From contig DJPV01000087.1 of assembly GCA_002437435.1 (NCBI GenBank), positions 31,326 through 63,492 on the forward strand: a stretch of 32,167 nt of DNA, given 5' to 3'. A program made the position numbers and the translations under genes. The notes under the pieces were generated by a model, which worked only from the letters and a program-made list of their open reading frames with translations, was not told the origin of the DNA and did not search any database. Below are positions 17,170 to 24,722 of the stretch, piece by piece (positions within the stretch are counted from its first letter, which is position 1; the number at the start of each line of letters is the position of its first letter). The DNA comes from Lachnospiraceae bacterium UBA6403 (GTDB taxonomy: Bacteria; Bacillota; Clostridia; Lachnospirales; Lachnospiraceae).

Positions 17170-18129
17170 TTATCTTGCAGCACGGGTGTGCCGTTTTTCT
17201 TTACGTCTTTCTCGAATTTCTACCTGTTTTTGTTTGATCGCTTCAACACCATTTTTATCTATCGGTTTAATAGTTTTAACAACATAGTATTTTCCGTTGT
17301 CAAGTGGTTTGAATTTTATCTTTCCACTGAAATAACCGTGATGCCAGCATTTGCCTGCACAAATATAAGAAGATGGGCTGTTTGAAAACCATTCAAGCTT
17401 TTTATTGATCTTTTTGTTGCATTTATAGCACCGTATACAGGTAATATCTTTATCGTCCATTGCTTCCTGTTTGCTTGAAAATTCTCTTGTAATGTATTCA
17501 TACTGATTATTATGTATGGCTATAATTTCTTCTTCTTTTTTTGTAGGATGCATATACAGATCAAAACTGTATAAATCTTTCAGATTTTTTGGATGCATCT
17601 CTTTTAAAACAAGAGCTGTGTATCTGGCATCATTTACTGCAGAATGGAATGGTTCATCTTCCGGTATATTGAAATCGGCAACTGCTTTTTCCAGTTTGCT
17701 GACTGTAGAACCGGTTGGGTCAACCATATTTGCATATATCTGCTGGAGATTTAAAAATTTTAATGGGCGAGGAAGCTTGTCCATGTAGTAGAAAGCCATA
17801 TTTGTCTGTAATTCGGTAAGATCCATCGGACCCCAGGTACAGAAGATATAATCTTTGCCGCACCATTCCAGAAATTCAGTACAGACTTCTTTGAAGCCTC
17901 TTCCTTTTGTCAGATCTGTTTCATCATAATTTAAAATAGTTTTGATTTTCGAATGTAATTTTTTATAGATCCGAGGTTTTATCAAACTGGAATATTCATC
18001 AATAATTCGGTAATTCTTATCTACCTTGACAGCACCGATCTCGATAATTTCAAAAGGCATTCGGGGATGTTCTCCGATATGACCGGAATAACTTTGATTC
18101 CACTCAAGATCCATTACAATATAGTTCAT
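17170..18129 (-). CDS. DEDDh 3'-5' exonuclease (DnaQ/KapD-like) with a C-terminal cysteine-rich region
   Basis: 319 residues from the ATG at 18129, chosen because AAAGGA lies 9 bases upstream and the protein then starts at the fold (MNYIVMDLEW). An upstream in-frame ATG at 18168 would add 13 unlikely residues. All catalytic residues of the DEDDh exonuclease superfamily are visible: D7 and E9 (Exo I), D103 in TWGPMDLTEL (Exo II), H162 and D167 in FHSAVNDARY (Exo III). After residue 225 comes a Cys/His-rich part (C231, C234, C237, C257, C261, H263, H264), probably zinc-binding, then a basic tail. Exonuclease activity is well supported; whether the target is RNA or DNA is not known. Confidence 0.85.
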   Translation of the reverse strand: MNYIVMDLEWNQSYSGHIGEHPRMPFEIIEIGAVKVDKNYRIIDEYSSLIKPRIYKKLHSKIKTILNYDETDLTKGRGFKEVCTEFLEWCGKDYIFCTWGPMDLTELQTNMAFYYMDKLPRPLKFLNLQQIYANMVDPTGSTVSKLEKAVADFNIPEDEPFHSAVNDARYTALVLKEMHPKNLKDLYSFDLYMHPTKKEEEIIAIHNNQYEYITREFSSKQEAMDDKDITCIRCYKCNKKINKKLEWFSNSPSSYICAGKCWHHGYFSGKIKFKPLDNGKYYVVKTIKPIDKNGVEAIKQKQVEIRERRKEKRHTRAAR

Positions 18130-18204
18130 GTGTATTGATCCTTTAATTCGTACTACAAAAATATACAAAGTGTATTTTCTGTTTGCTTTATATAAAATAT
18201 GAGA

Positions 18205-18221
18205 ATTTCTAATTTAGAAAT
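18205..18221. repeat. Near-perfect palindrome downstream of tRNA-Arg
   Basis: 8-bp arms (ATTTCTAA/TTAGAAAT) around a single T. It lies about 12 bases past the 3' end of the tRNA, after the T6 run, and upstream of the exonuclease start. It may be an operator or part of the tRNA terminator; no further evidence. Confidence 0.4.
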
Positions 18222-18232
18222 CACATAAAAAA

Positions 18233-18306
18233 TGCACCTGGCGGGATTCGAACCCACGGCCTTCCGCTTAGGAGGCGGACGCTCTATCCTGCTGAGCTAC
18301 AAATGC
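18233..18306 (-). tRNA. tRNA-Arg (anticodon CCT)
   Basis: Read on the minus strand: acceptor GCATTTG pairs with CAGGTGC (two G-U), D arm GCTC/GAGC, anticodon stem TCCGC/GCGGA with loop CTCCTAA giving anticodon CCT (reads AGG), variable loop AGGCC, T arm GTGGG-TTCGAAT-CCCGC, discriminator A. CCA is not encoded; six T follow and probably end transcription. Confidence 0.96.
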
Positions 18307-18346
18307 AGATAGATGGGTAAAAATTAATAAAAACCCTAACATTACT

Positions 18347-18375
18347 ATGATACCTAAGAATATTAGAAATGTCAA
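18347..18375 (-). promoter_or_regulatory. Promoter of tRNA-Arg
   Basis: On the minus strand TTGACA (18370-18375), 17-base spacer, TATCAT (18347-18352), about 40 bases before the tRNA 5' end. The -35 box begins 3 bases after the stop codon of the DUF3881-like gene, so the tRNA has its own promoter. Confidence 0.75.
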
Positions 18376-18378
18376 TTT

Positions 18379-19254
18379 TTAAAAAATGACATTTCCCTGA
18401 AGCCAGATCTCGCCTTTAAAACGTCGTCCCGGTGCCGGAAGACCAAGAAGATCTTTTTCATTTATAGCTATGGTCATAAGCATCTCGTTTGTTTCGACAT
18501 TTAGAAGATAGACATTATCATGTGTATAGTCATTTTTACATAAGGTATAGTCCAGAATATTACCGATAATAGAATAATGTTCTGTTTCAATACCATATGG
18601 CATGAAATTTGTTTCTACAATGGAAAGAATGTCTTCATAATGTGAACGGCGATTTATCTGTGTATAGACATCCATATCATCTAATGTCAGACTCTCCATT
18701 GCCGCGCGGTCACCCTGTCTGGCAGCTTCTATCAGTTTGTTTCGATTAGCAGAAGAATGTTTGTGTTCTTTTGTTGATGGTGGAAACTGTTCTACATCAA
18801 GAATGATCTTGCCGTTCGTGGACAGACCGGACATGTAAGCCTTATTTATCAGGTGGTTTGAGTAGTTCATCCATTTAGTATTTACATAGTCGGATACATT
18901 GGTAAGAAAGAAGATAAGTGTCATACCAAGATTATAATCTTCACATACACCGGAAAAAGATTCCTTATCTCCATGCTTTTCTATATAGATCCGTTCCTGA
19001 TTCATAATGGAAGAACTGCGGACATAAGGAAAGTAATACTCAAATGAAACAGTATCATCAATATCCATCTCACCAACGAGAGAAATACCGAAGCCTTCTC
19101 CAAAATCTTTAGTCAGCTGGACAAGACGAGTGTCTGCATCAACAGTTACGATTTTTTTTGTTGTTGGATAGGCTATGATTTCATTTGTGATTGGAGTTAA
19201 TTGCCTTCTGTTCTTTATATCGGAAAAACCAATTGAACGTAGATAACTGTGCAT
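18379..19254 (-). CDS. Conserved protein of unknown function (DUF3881-like)
   Basis: 291 residues, soluble, with no signal or membrane segment. It begins MHSYLRSIGFSDIKNRRQL. The N-terminal GFS motif and overall length recall the DUF3881 family of Clostridia, which has no established function; I match it from memory and hold this loosely. Recognisable local features are acidic and aromatic-rich strands (DDTVSFEYYFPYV), a segment KLIEAARQGDRAAMESLTL, which resembles one ankyrin-like helical turn, and a C-terminal beta-rich part ending FKGEIWLQGNVIF. The start is supported by AGGAGGTG, which lies inside a small hairpin loop. It has its own promoter candidate and sits just downstream of serS. 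Confidence 0.75.
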   Translation of the reverse strand: MHSYLRSIGFSDIKNRRQLTPITNEIIAYPTTKKIVTVDADTRLVQLTKDFGEGFGISLVGEMDIDDTVSFEYYFPYVRSSSIMNQERIYIEKHGDKESFSGVCEDYNLGMTLIFFLTNVSDYVNTKWMNYSNHLINKAYMSGLSTNGKIILDVEQFPPSTKEHKHSSANRNKLIEAARQGDRAAMESLTLDDMDVYTQINRRSHYEDILSIVETNFMPYGIETEHYSIIGNILDYTLCKNDYTHDNVYLLNVETNEMLMTIAINEKDLLGLPAPGRRFKGEIWLQGNVIF

Positions 19255-19278
19255 ACAGACACCTCCTGTCTTTTATTT

Positions 19279-19308
19279 TTATAATTTATCCTAATTTACT
19301 ATAGTCAA
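19279..19308 (-). promoter_or_regulatory. Promoter candidate for the DUF3881-like gene
   Basis: On the minus strand TTGACT (19303-19308), 18-base spacer, TTATAA (19279-19284), in the 71-base gap after serS. Confidence 0.5.
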
Positions 19309-19325
19309 AAAAGTATATTTTAATA

Positions 19326-20609
19326 TTAAGCTTCAATCTTGTCCTTTCCACCCATGTATGGACGAAGTGCTTCCGGAATTCTTACTGAGCCATCTGCCTG
19401 AAGGTTGTTCTCAAGGAAAGCAATTAACATTCTAGGTGGAGCAACAACAGTGTTATTTAAGGTGTGTGCAAGGTACTTCTTACCATCTTCACCCTTTACA
19501 CGGATCTGAAGTCTTCTTGCCTGAGCATCACCCAGATTTGAACAACTGCCAACTTCAAAGTATTTCTTCTGACGTGGAGACCATGCTTCTACATCAAGTG
19601 ATTTAACTTTCAGATCAGCGAGGTCACCTGAGCAACATTCCAATGTACGAACAGGAATATCAAGTGAACGGAAAAAATCAACTGTGTTCTTCCATAATTT
19701 GTCAAACCACATCTTGCTTTCTTCCGGCTTACATACAACGATCATTTCCTGCTTTTCAAACTGGTGGATACGGTATACACCACGTTCCTCAATACCGTGA
19801 GCACCTTTTTCTTTTCTGAAGCAAGGTGAGTAACTGGTTAATGTTTTTGGAAGTTCTTCTTCCGGAATAATCTGGTCAATGAATTTACCGATCATAGAAT
19901 GCTCGGATGTACCGATCAAGTAAAGGTCTTCACCTTCGATCTTATACATCATGGCATCCATTTCTGCAAAACTCATAACACCTGTAACGACATTGCTTCG
20001 AATCATAAAAGGAGGGACACAGTAGGTAAATCCTCTGTCAATCATGAAGTCTCTTGCATAAGAGATAACAGCGGAATGAAGTCTTGCGATATCGCCCATC
20101 AGATAGTAAAAACCGTTTCCTGCTACACGTCTTGCTGAATCAAGATCAAGTCCGTGAAGACGTTCCATGATTTCTGAATGATATGGAATTTCAAAGTCAG
20201 GAACGACCGGTTCACCGAAACGCTCAATCTCTACATTTTCAGAATCATCCTTACCAATAGGGACAGATGGATCAATGATATTTGGAATGACCATCATGAT
20301 CTCTTTTACCTTTGCCTGAAGTTCAGTTTCTTTTTCCTGTAATTCAGATAAGCGTTCAGCCTGCTCTGTTACCTGTTTTTTAACTTCTTCAGCTTCTTCC
20401 TTTTTACCTTGAGCCATTAAAGCACCGATCTGCTTGGACAGTTTATTTCTATTTGCTCTCAGATCATCAGCTTCCTGCTGGGTAGCTCTTGCCTGTGCAT
20501 CAAGTTCGATTACTTCGTCAACAAGTGGAAGCTTGCTGTCCTGAAATTTGTTTTTAATGTTCTGTTTTACTACATCTGAATTCTCTCTTAAAAATTTAAT
20601 GTCTATCAT
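19326..20609 (-). CDS. serS: Seryl-tRNA synthetase
   Basis: Charges tRNA-Ser. 427 residues: long antiparallel coiled-coil arm (about 34-107, rich in Glu/Gln/Lys) that grips the tRNA long variable arm, then a class II catalytic core. Seen: TSEHS at 234-238 where bacterial enzymes usually have TAEV, motif 2 FRKEKGAHGIEERGVYRIHQ (264-283), SCSNLGDAQARRLQIR, and motif 3 in LNNTVVAPPRMLIAFLE. The TSEHS and motif 3 wording differs from the common bacterial form and looks closer to archaeal/eukaryotic type enzymes. The start has a CAGGAGG site. A -35-like TTGACA on the minus strand (20676-20681) lies upstream, but its -10 is poor. Confidence 0.95.
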   Translation of the reverse strand: MIDIKFLRENSDVVKQNIKNKFQDSKLPLVDEVIELDAQARATQQEADDLRANRNKLSKQIGALMAQGKKEEAEEVKKQVTEQAERLSELQEKETELQAKVKEIMMVIPNIIDPSVPIGKDDSENVEIERFGEPVVPDFEIPYHSEIMERLHGLDLDSARRVAGNGFYYLMGDIARLHSAVISYARDFMIDRGFTYCVPPFMIRSNVVTGVMSFAEMDAMMYKIEGEDLYLIGTSEHSMIGKFIDQIIPEEELPKTLTSYSPCFRKEKGAHGIEERGVYRIHQFEKQEMIVVCKPEESKMWFDKLWKNTVDFFRSLDIPVRTLECCSGDLADLKVKSLDVEAWSPRQKKYFEVGSCSNLGDAQARRLQIRVKGEDGKKYLAHTLNNTVVAPPRMLIAFLENNLQADGSVRIPEALRPYMGGKDKIEA

Positions 20610-20699
20610 TTTTTGATATTCCTCCTGGTTTATATGAATAATGTATGTTCATATATTTTTATATTTTTTGACTAGTGTCAATTTTATTTCAATTAATTA

Positions 20700-21230
20700 T
20701 TATTGTTCAATTATGTCTGCAATTTCCTCATCCAGAGTTTTTGCACGTTCGATTGCTTCTTTTTCCTCATCAGAGAGAGCAACGTAAGATTCTCCACGAA
20801 TCAGTTCTTTGGCATATGCAAAACATCCCTCTCTGGAATGCATACAGTTTAGAACGATACCATTATTATTACTGTCCATAAGTGCGATAGCAAAGCTGAG
20901 ACTTCCACCCATTCCTTCAAAAGCATCATATTTTACAAGACCAATTTTACTGATGCAGGATGCGAGAGTTTCCTGTATCTCTTTATGCTCTTTTGTAAGA
21001 CGTTTGGAATTATTCTTAACTGCATCCATTTCTGCAAAACGATCAAGAATAATGTCTTCCATATCACCTGCTGTTTTTCCATTTAGAAGACGTTTGATAT
21101 CTTTATTTCTCTTTCGTATATTTGCCAATATATAGAAGATAAATACAAACTGAGCAATGATTAAAATGAATAAAATGATGAAAAGGATAGCAGGATCCAG
21201 TCCAATCTTATCAAGTAATGTACTGTTCAT
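20700..21230 (-). CDS. DUF4446 family membrane-anchored protein
   Basis: 176 residues. One N-terminal membrane helix (about 13-36, DPAILFIILFILIIAQFVFIFYI), then a basic stretch, a predicted coiled coil (about 58-90) and a compact domain with KYDAFEGMGGSLSFAIALMD, NGIVLNCMHSREGCFAYAK and an acidic helical end. This is the DUF4446 pattern; members are commonly found beside parB in Clostridia, and no function is established. It starts 20 bases after the parB stop, so soj, parB and this gene look like one operon; a membrane-linked role with chromosome segregation is only a guess from context. Confidence 0.85.
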   Translation of the reverse strand: MNSTLLDKIGLDPAILFIILFILIIAQFVFIFYILANIRKRNKDIKRLLNGKTAGDMEDIILDRFAEMDAVKNNSKRLTKEHKEIQETLASCISKIGLVKYDAFEGMGGSLSFAIALMDSNNNGIVLNCMHSREGCFAYAKELIRGESYVALSDEEKEAIERAKTLDEEIADIIEQ

Positions 21231-21250
21231 CTGATATAGTTCCTTTCCGT

Positions 21251-22189
21251 TTATTCTCTGTTGATGGAATATAACATCTCTGTTATTCTTTCCAGTTCAT
21301 CCTGAGAATAGTAGTTTATTTCAATTTTTCCTTTGTTATTATTCTTTGATTTTATAGCTATCTTTGCACCTAAGATATCCTTTAAACGACTTTCAATGTC
21401 ATTGTAGAAGACAGATAAATCTTTTGTAGCTACAGTATTTTCTTTTTGCTCTTTTGGAGCATTTAAAAGTTTTTTAACATAAATCTCTGTATCACGAACA
21501 CTGAGTTTGTTATCAAAGATAAAATTTGCTGCTTCTGTCTGTAATTCAGCATCTTCAATCGGGATCAATGCACGGGCATGACCGGTTGACAGCTTATCTT
21601 CGATGATCATCTGGCGAACTTCGTCGCATAATTTTAAAAGACGGAGAGAGTTCGTAATAGTTGTTCGATTTTTAGATACCTTTTCGGCAACTTCTTCCTG
21701 AGTCAGACTATATTCGTTGATCAGGCTTTCATATGCCAGCGCTTCTTCAATTGGATTCAGATCTTCTCTTTGAATATTTTCAATGAGGGAAATTTCCATA
21801 ATCTCACGATCTGTATAATCACGAATAACTACAGGAACTTCTTTTACGCCAGCCAGTCTGGCTGCACGCCATCTACGTTCACCTGCAATTATTTCATAGA
21901 ATTTTCCCTTTTTAGTGACAATAAGGGGTTCTAATACACCATACTGTTTGATGGAATCTGCAAGTTCTTGTAATGCGTCTTCATCAAACTGTTTTCTGGG
22001 CTGAGATTTATTTGGCTCAATCTGTGTTATTTTTACTTTCTGTTCTACTTCTTTTACAACTTCCTTTACAACTTCTTTTGTAACGGTTTTTGTTGTTTCA
22101 CCAGGAGTAGATTTTGACTTTGTTCTTGTTTCATCGCCTGTAGGAATCAGTTGATTCAGACCTCTTCCCAAACCTTTTTTTGCGGGCAT
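21251..22189 (-). CDS. parB: Chromosome-partitioning protein ParB (Spo0J)
   Basis: Binds parS and spreads as a CTP-dependent clamp to load condensin on the origin. 312 residues. The N-terminus MPAKKGLGRGLNQLIP is typical of ParB (it contacts ParA). A charged VVKEV-repeat linker is at 38-50, the CTP-binding/N domain has GERRWRAARLAG (103-114) and ENIQRE (138-143), and the HTH lies around 160-183 (LTQEEVAEKVSKNRTTITNS). A C-terminal dimer domain is present. A single ParB-type gene is seen; no noc paralogue is in the window. It has a CAGGAGG site and follows soj by 17 bases. Three perfect parS sites lie upstream of soj. Confidence 0.96.
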   Translation of the reverse strand: MPAKKGLGRGLNQLIPTGDETRTKSKSTPGETTKTVTKEVVKEVVKEVEQKVKITQIEPNKSQPRKQFDEDALQELADSIKQYGVLEPLIVTKKGKFYEIIAGERRWRAARLAGVKEVPVVIRDYTDREIMEISLIENIQREDLNPIEEALAYESLINEYSLTQEEVAEKVSKNRTTITNSLRLLKLCDEVRQMIIEDKLSTGHARALIPIEDAELQTEAANFIFDNKLSVRDTEIYVKKLLNAPKEQKENTVATKDLSVFYNDIESRLKDILGAKIAIKSKNNNKGKIEINYYSQDELERITEMLYSINRE

Positions 22190-22206
22190 AATTTTCCTCC
22201 TGTGTT

Positions 22207-22986
22207 TTATTTATAATAATCATTTGCAATTACTTCATCTGCAAGCATCATATAATGTTCAGCTCCGGCAGATTTCGGATCATATTCAATTATAGGCATT
22301 CCATAACTTGGTGCTTCTGCCAGACGTACATTTCTTGGAATCATAGTGTTGTAGATATTCTGATTCAAATTTTCCTTTACATTTTCTACAACCTGCATAG
22401 ATAGATTTGTTCGGGAATCATACATTGTGAATACGATGCCTTCAATCGTAAGTAAACGATTAAGCTGTTTTCGAATCAGATTTACGGTATAAATCAACTG
22501 TGATAATCCATCCAGAGCAAAGAATTCACACTGAATAGGAACCAGTACAGTATTAGCTGCTGTTAATGCATTGACAGTCAACATTCCGAGAGCAGGTGGA
22601 CAATCTATGATGATATAGTCAAACTTGCGTTTTACACTTTTTAGGTGCTTTTTAAGGACATATTGTGGTCCTTCTACTGTAACAAATTCTACTTCAGCAC
22701 CAGCTAATTCTCGACTTGCCGGTAACAGATTCAGACCTTTGATATCAGGATAAGCATCAATAATCATACATTCGCCAAGGTTACAATCGCCATTTAGCAT
22801 ATCATATACACTGTATTCAAGTGTGTTCTTATCAATACCAAGACCACTCGTCATATTGCCCTGTGGATCCATATCTACAGCTAATACCTTTTTACCTTTT
22901 TTTGCAAGGCAGGCTGCAAGATTAATTGCAGTTGTAGTTTTTCCTACGCCACCTTTCTGGTTGGCAATTGCGATTATTCTTCCCAC
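22207..22986 (-). CDS. soj: Chromosome-partitioning ATPase ParA (Soj)
   Basis: Deviant-Walker ATPase that works with ParB to position origins; in B. subtilis Soj also regulates DnaA. 259 residues. The deviant P-loop KGGVGKTT is at 11-18 with the signature lysine K11, followed by DMDPQGN and Walker [10 protein letters not shown]. The start codon is GTG (minus strand, 22984-22986), with AGAAGGAG about 12 bases upstream; this start gives the canonical [13 protein letters not shown]. It heads the soj-parB-DUF4446 run. A parS site sits in its leader, between the predicted promoter and the gene, which would allow feedback by ParB. Confidence 0.96.
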   Translation of the reverse strand: MGRIIAIANQKGGVGKTTTAINLAACLAKKGKKVLAVDMDPQGNMTSGLGIDKNTLEYSVYDMLNGDCNLGECMIIDAYPDIKGLNLLPASRELAGAEVEFVTVEGPQYVLKKHLKSVKRKFDYIIIDCPPALGMLTVNALTAANTVLVPIQCEFFALDGLSQLIYTVNLIRKQLNRLLTIEGIVFTMYDSRTNLSMQVVENVKENLNQNIYNTMIPRNVRLAEAPSYGMPIIEYDPKSAGAEHYMMLADEVIANDYYK

Positions 22987-23028
22987 TTATTTTAATATCT
23001 CCTTCTTAAAGTACAATTTCAATACGAA

Positions 23029-23044
23029 TGTTTCACGTGAAACA
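23029..23044. other. parS: parS site 1
   Basis: Perfect TGTTTCACGTGAAACA, the ParB binding consensus, within a longer 24-bp perfect palindrome (23025-23048). It lies 42 bases upstream of the soj start. Confidence 0.95.
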
Positions 23045-23098
23045 TTCGACTTATGCTTTGTTAATGAATTTATATATAATAAAATAAATCCCTGTCCC

Positions 23099-23127
23099 AT
23101 TATAGCACCATAATAGAATTATTGAAA
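23099..23127 (-). promoter_or_regulatory. Promoter candidate for soj-parB
   Basis: On the minus strand TATAAT (23099-23104), with a weak -35 TTTCAA (23122-23127) at a 17-base spacing. The transcript would contain parS 1 in a leader of about 105 bases. Confidence 0.45.
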
Positions 23128-23220
23128 TGAAAATATCTCTATATATTACAAAATCCCGTCACACTAACTATAAATACAATTAGCAGAACGGGTACAGTAA
23201 AATGTCTATATAAAAGGAAA

Positions 23221-23310
23221 GATGTGACGTAACATAATATAGCGGCTCCGGAAAGAGCAATTTAAAAAAAGGGGGGGATTAAATTTTGCTATATTATGTG
23301 TAGTCACATC
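23221..23310. repeat. Nested inverted-repeat element with an A7G7 tract
   Basis: Outer arms 23221-23243 and 23288-23310 match at 20 of 23 positions: 8 bp, a symmetric GTA/GTA internal loop, then 12 bp. Inside, GCTC/GAGC (near 23245-23258) and AATTTAA/TTAAATT (23259-23265 with 23279-23285) can form two further hairpins; the second loop holds seven G (23271-23277). It could be a structured RNA, a cruciform or the remnant of a small mobile element. No flanking target duplication or promoter is evident. Confidence 0.6.
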
Positions 23311-23316
23311 AATCTT

Positions 23317-23343
23317 ATCAAAACGTATAGACTGCGTTTTGAT
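23317..23343. repeat. Hairpin-forming inverted repeat
   Basis: Perfect 9-bp arms ATCAAAACG (23317-23325) and CGTTTTGAT (23335-23343) around a 9-base loop, 6 bases after the nested element. No T run, so not an obvious terminator. Confidence 0.5.
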
Positions 23344-23393
23344 GGATTAATTATAACACTAATGTGTAGAAATATCTACTATTATTTTGAAAA

Positions 23394-23415
23394 ATGTAGA
23401 AAAATTTTTCTACAT
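23394..23415. repeat. 22-bp perfect palindrome
   Basis: ATGTAGAAAAA and its complement directly abutting, 25 bases before parS 2. It could be an operator or form a cruciform; binding factor unknown. Confidence 0.55.
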
Positions 23416-23440
23416 GAAACAGACAAAAAATATATTCTTA

Positions 23441-23456
23441 TGTTTCACGTGAAACA
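23441..23456. other. parS: parS site 2
   Basis: Perfect TGTTTCACGTGAAACA, centred in a 32-bp perfect palindrome (23433-23464), the longest symmetric extension of the three sites. Confidence 0.95.
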
Positions 23457-23582
23457 TAAGAATAATTTCACATTTATGTTCTAAAAAAAATAAATAAATT
23501 TATATTTGTGTTTTATGAGACAATAATAAATAATAAACCTATGTCGATGTTTTACATAGAATAGTAAAGCACATATAGATTA

Positions 23583-23598
23583 TGTTTCACGTGAAACA
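23583..23598. other. parS: parS site 3
   Basis: Perfect TGTTTCACGTGAAACA within a 22-bp palindrome (23580-23601), immediately next to the T-run side of the esterase terminator. Confidence 0.95.
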
Positions 23599-23599
23599 T

Positions 23600-23634
23600 A
23601 AAAAAGGATTGCCTCTTTGTAGTAAGGCAATCCT
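23600..23634 (-). terminator. Terminator of the esterase gene
   Basis: Arms AGGATTGCCT (23605-23614) and AGGCAATCCT (23625-23634); on the minus strand the hairpin is followed by TTTTTT. It lies about 130 bases past the esterase stop and abuts parS 3, so transcription ends before reaching the parS sites. Confidence 0.8.
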
Positions 23635-23765
23635 GTAATTTTTGATGTTAGTTTACTTAATAATTTTTTATGTGTAAGCGTATCTTCTATTCCATATATC
23701 TGTTATCACATTAATTACTTGATAGTAGCCAATAATGGAGCAGCTTACTATTACAAATATATCTG

Positions 23766-24722
23766 TTAGAATATCATTAATTGTTCTAAGAACTTGGAAA
23801 CTTCTATCCATGCTTTTTTAGATTCAGGCATAAGAGTCATTCCCATCTGAAATACATGAAACATATTCTCATAGATGGATAAGCGCACTTTTACACCCTG
23901 GGATTTTGCTTTCTCTGCAACAAGAACGGAATCAGATAAAAGCATTTCATTTGATCCGACCTGAATCAGCATCGGAGGAAAACCAGTGAAATCTCCAAAT
24001 AATGGTGAGATATATGGATCACTTGGATCATGAGATCCAGGGTAAACACTGTTATAGATCAGACTTTCATTTGTATTACCGAAGAGTGGATCAATCTCAA
24101 AGTTCTCTGTATAAGATGGTCCGCTTGCTGTCAGATCTGTCCATGGAGACATGGCTACGATTCCGGCAGGAAGAATACGATCTCGATCTGTAAGATAATG
24201 GCAGAGAGCCATAGCTAGTCCACCGCCAGCCGAATCACCAGCCAGAATAATATGTTTTTCAGAATATCCATGGTTTAACAGCCAATCATAGGCATATAAA
24301 GCATCATTTAGTGCAGCCGGATATGGATTTTCTGGGGCTACCCGATAGTCAATCGATAAAACAGATGCACCTTTTCCAAGTTCAGAATATAATCCTGCAA
24401 ACATACGATATTGTGTTTTAAATGCTCCAACATATCCACCACCATGAAATTGAAGAATGACATACGGGTTATGAGAGTTCTTCCATTTTAACATTTCCAT
24501 TTTGAAGTTCTTTGTCTCAATCAGTTCGCTGGTAAAATGATCCGGATATTTATAGGATTTATCAATGTCGCTTTTGGAACGATTGTTATTTCTAATCTGC
24601 GTAAGCAGATTATTGCTGTTAAAATCGGCTACCAGTTCACACACAAGTTTTGCCTGTTTACTCATTCCTGAATTATCAGGAGTGGAGGAAGAACCAGATG
24701 TTAATTTATCTAAAAGTGCCAT
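23766..24722 (-). CDS. Alpha/beta hydrolase, hormone-sensitive-lipase (family IV) type esterase
   Basis: 318 residues, no signal peptide, so probably cytoplasmic. The oxyanion-hole motif HGGG is at 93-96 (QFHGGGYVGAF), the nucleophile elbow GDSAGGG has catalytic S164, and the histidine is H289 in MFHVF. The acid is E259 or D264 in SNEMLLSDS. Blocks such as DYRVAPENPYPAALND are diagnostic of the family, which hydrolyses short acyl or acetyl esters; the natural substrate is unknown. The start has only a weak AGAGAGA site. It lies 136 bases after the zinc-ribbon membrane protein on the same strand, and with the acyltransferase the three may be one functional unit. It ends at a clear terminator. 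Confidence 0.9.
   Translation of the reverse strand: MALLDKLTSGSSSTPDNSGMSKQAKLVCELVADFNSNNLLTQIRNNNRSKSDIDKSYKYPDHFTSELIETKNFKMEMLKWKNSHNPYVILQFHGGGYVGAFKTQYRMFAGLYSELGKGASVLSIDYRVAPENPYPAALNDALYAYDWLLNHGYSEKHIILAGDSAGGGLAMALCHYLTDRDRILPAGIVAMSPWTDLTASGPSYTENFEIDPLFGNTNESLIYNSVYPGSHDPSDPYISPLFGDFTGFPPMLIQVGSNEMLLSDSVLVAEKAKSQGVKVRLSIYENMFHVFQMGMTLMPESKKAWIEVSKFLEQLMIF

Larger units (their letters stand above)
22987..23765. other. Gene-free, palindrome-rich parS island between soj and the esterase gene
   Basis: 779 bases with no credible gene. Contents in order: soj leader with parS 1, soj promoter, a 90-base nested inverted-repeat element (23221-23310), a 9-bp hairpin (23317-23343), a 22-bp palindrome (23394-23415), parS 2, parS 3 and the esterase terminator. 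The remainder (23635-23765) is AT-rich and shows nothing I can name. Confidence 0.7.

Noticed and set aside
20610..20699. T-box upstream of serS; 8-bp hairpin at 20631-20655 examined
   Set aside because: Gap too short for a T-box, no T-box core; the hairpin has no minus-strand T run.
22823..23113. Open frame antisense to the soj start reaching into the leader
   Set aside because: Overlaps the conserved Soj P-loop region on the other strand and lacks a ribosome site.
23134..23200. Weak CCCGT/ACGGG and CTAA/TTAG pairing upstream of the nested element
   Set aside because: Stems of 4-5 bp with long loops; not distinguishable from chance.
23296..23484. Open frame of 62 codons across parS 2
   Set aside because: No ribosome site, odd composition, and part of it (MFHVKH) is just the parS palindrome read as codons.
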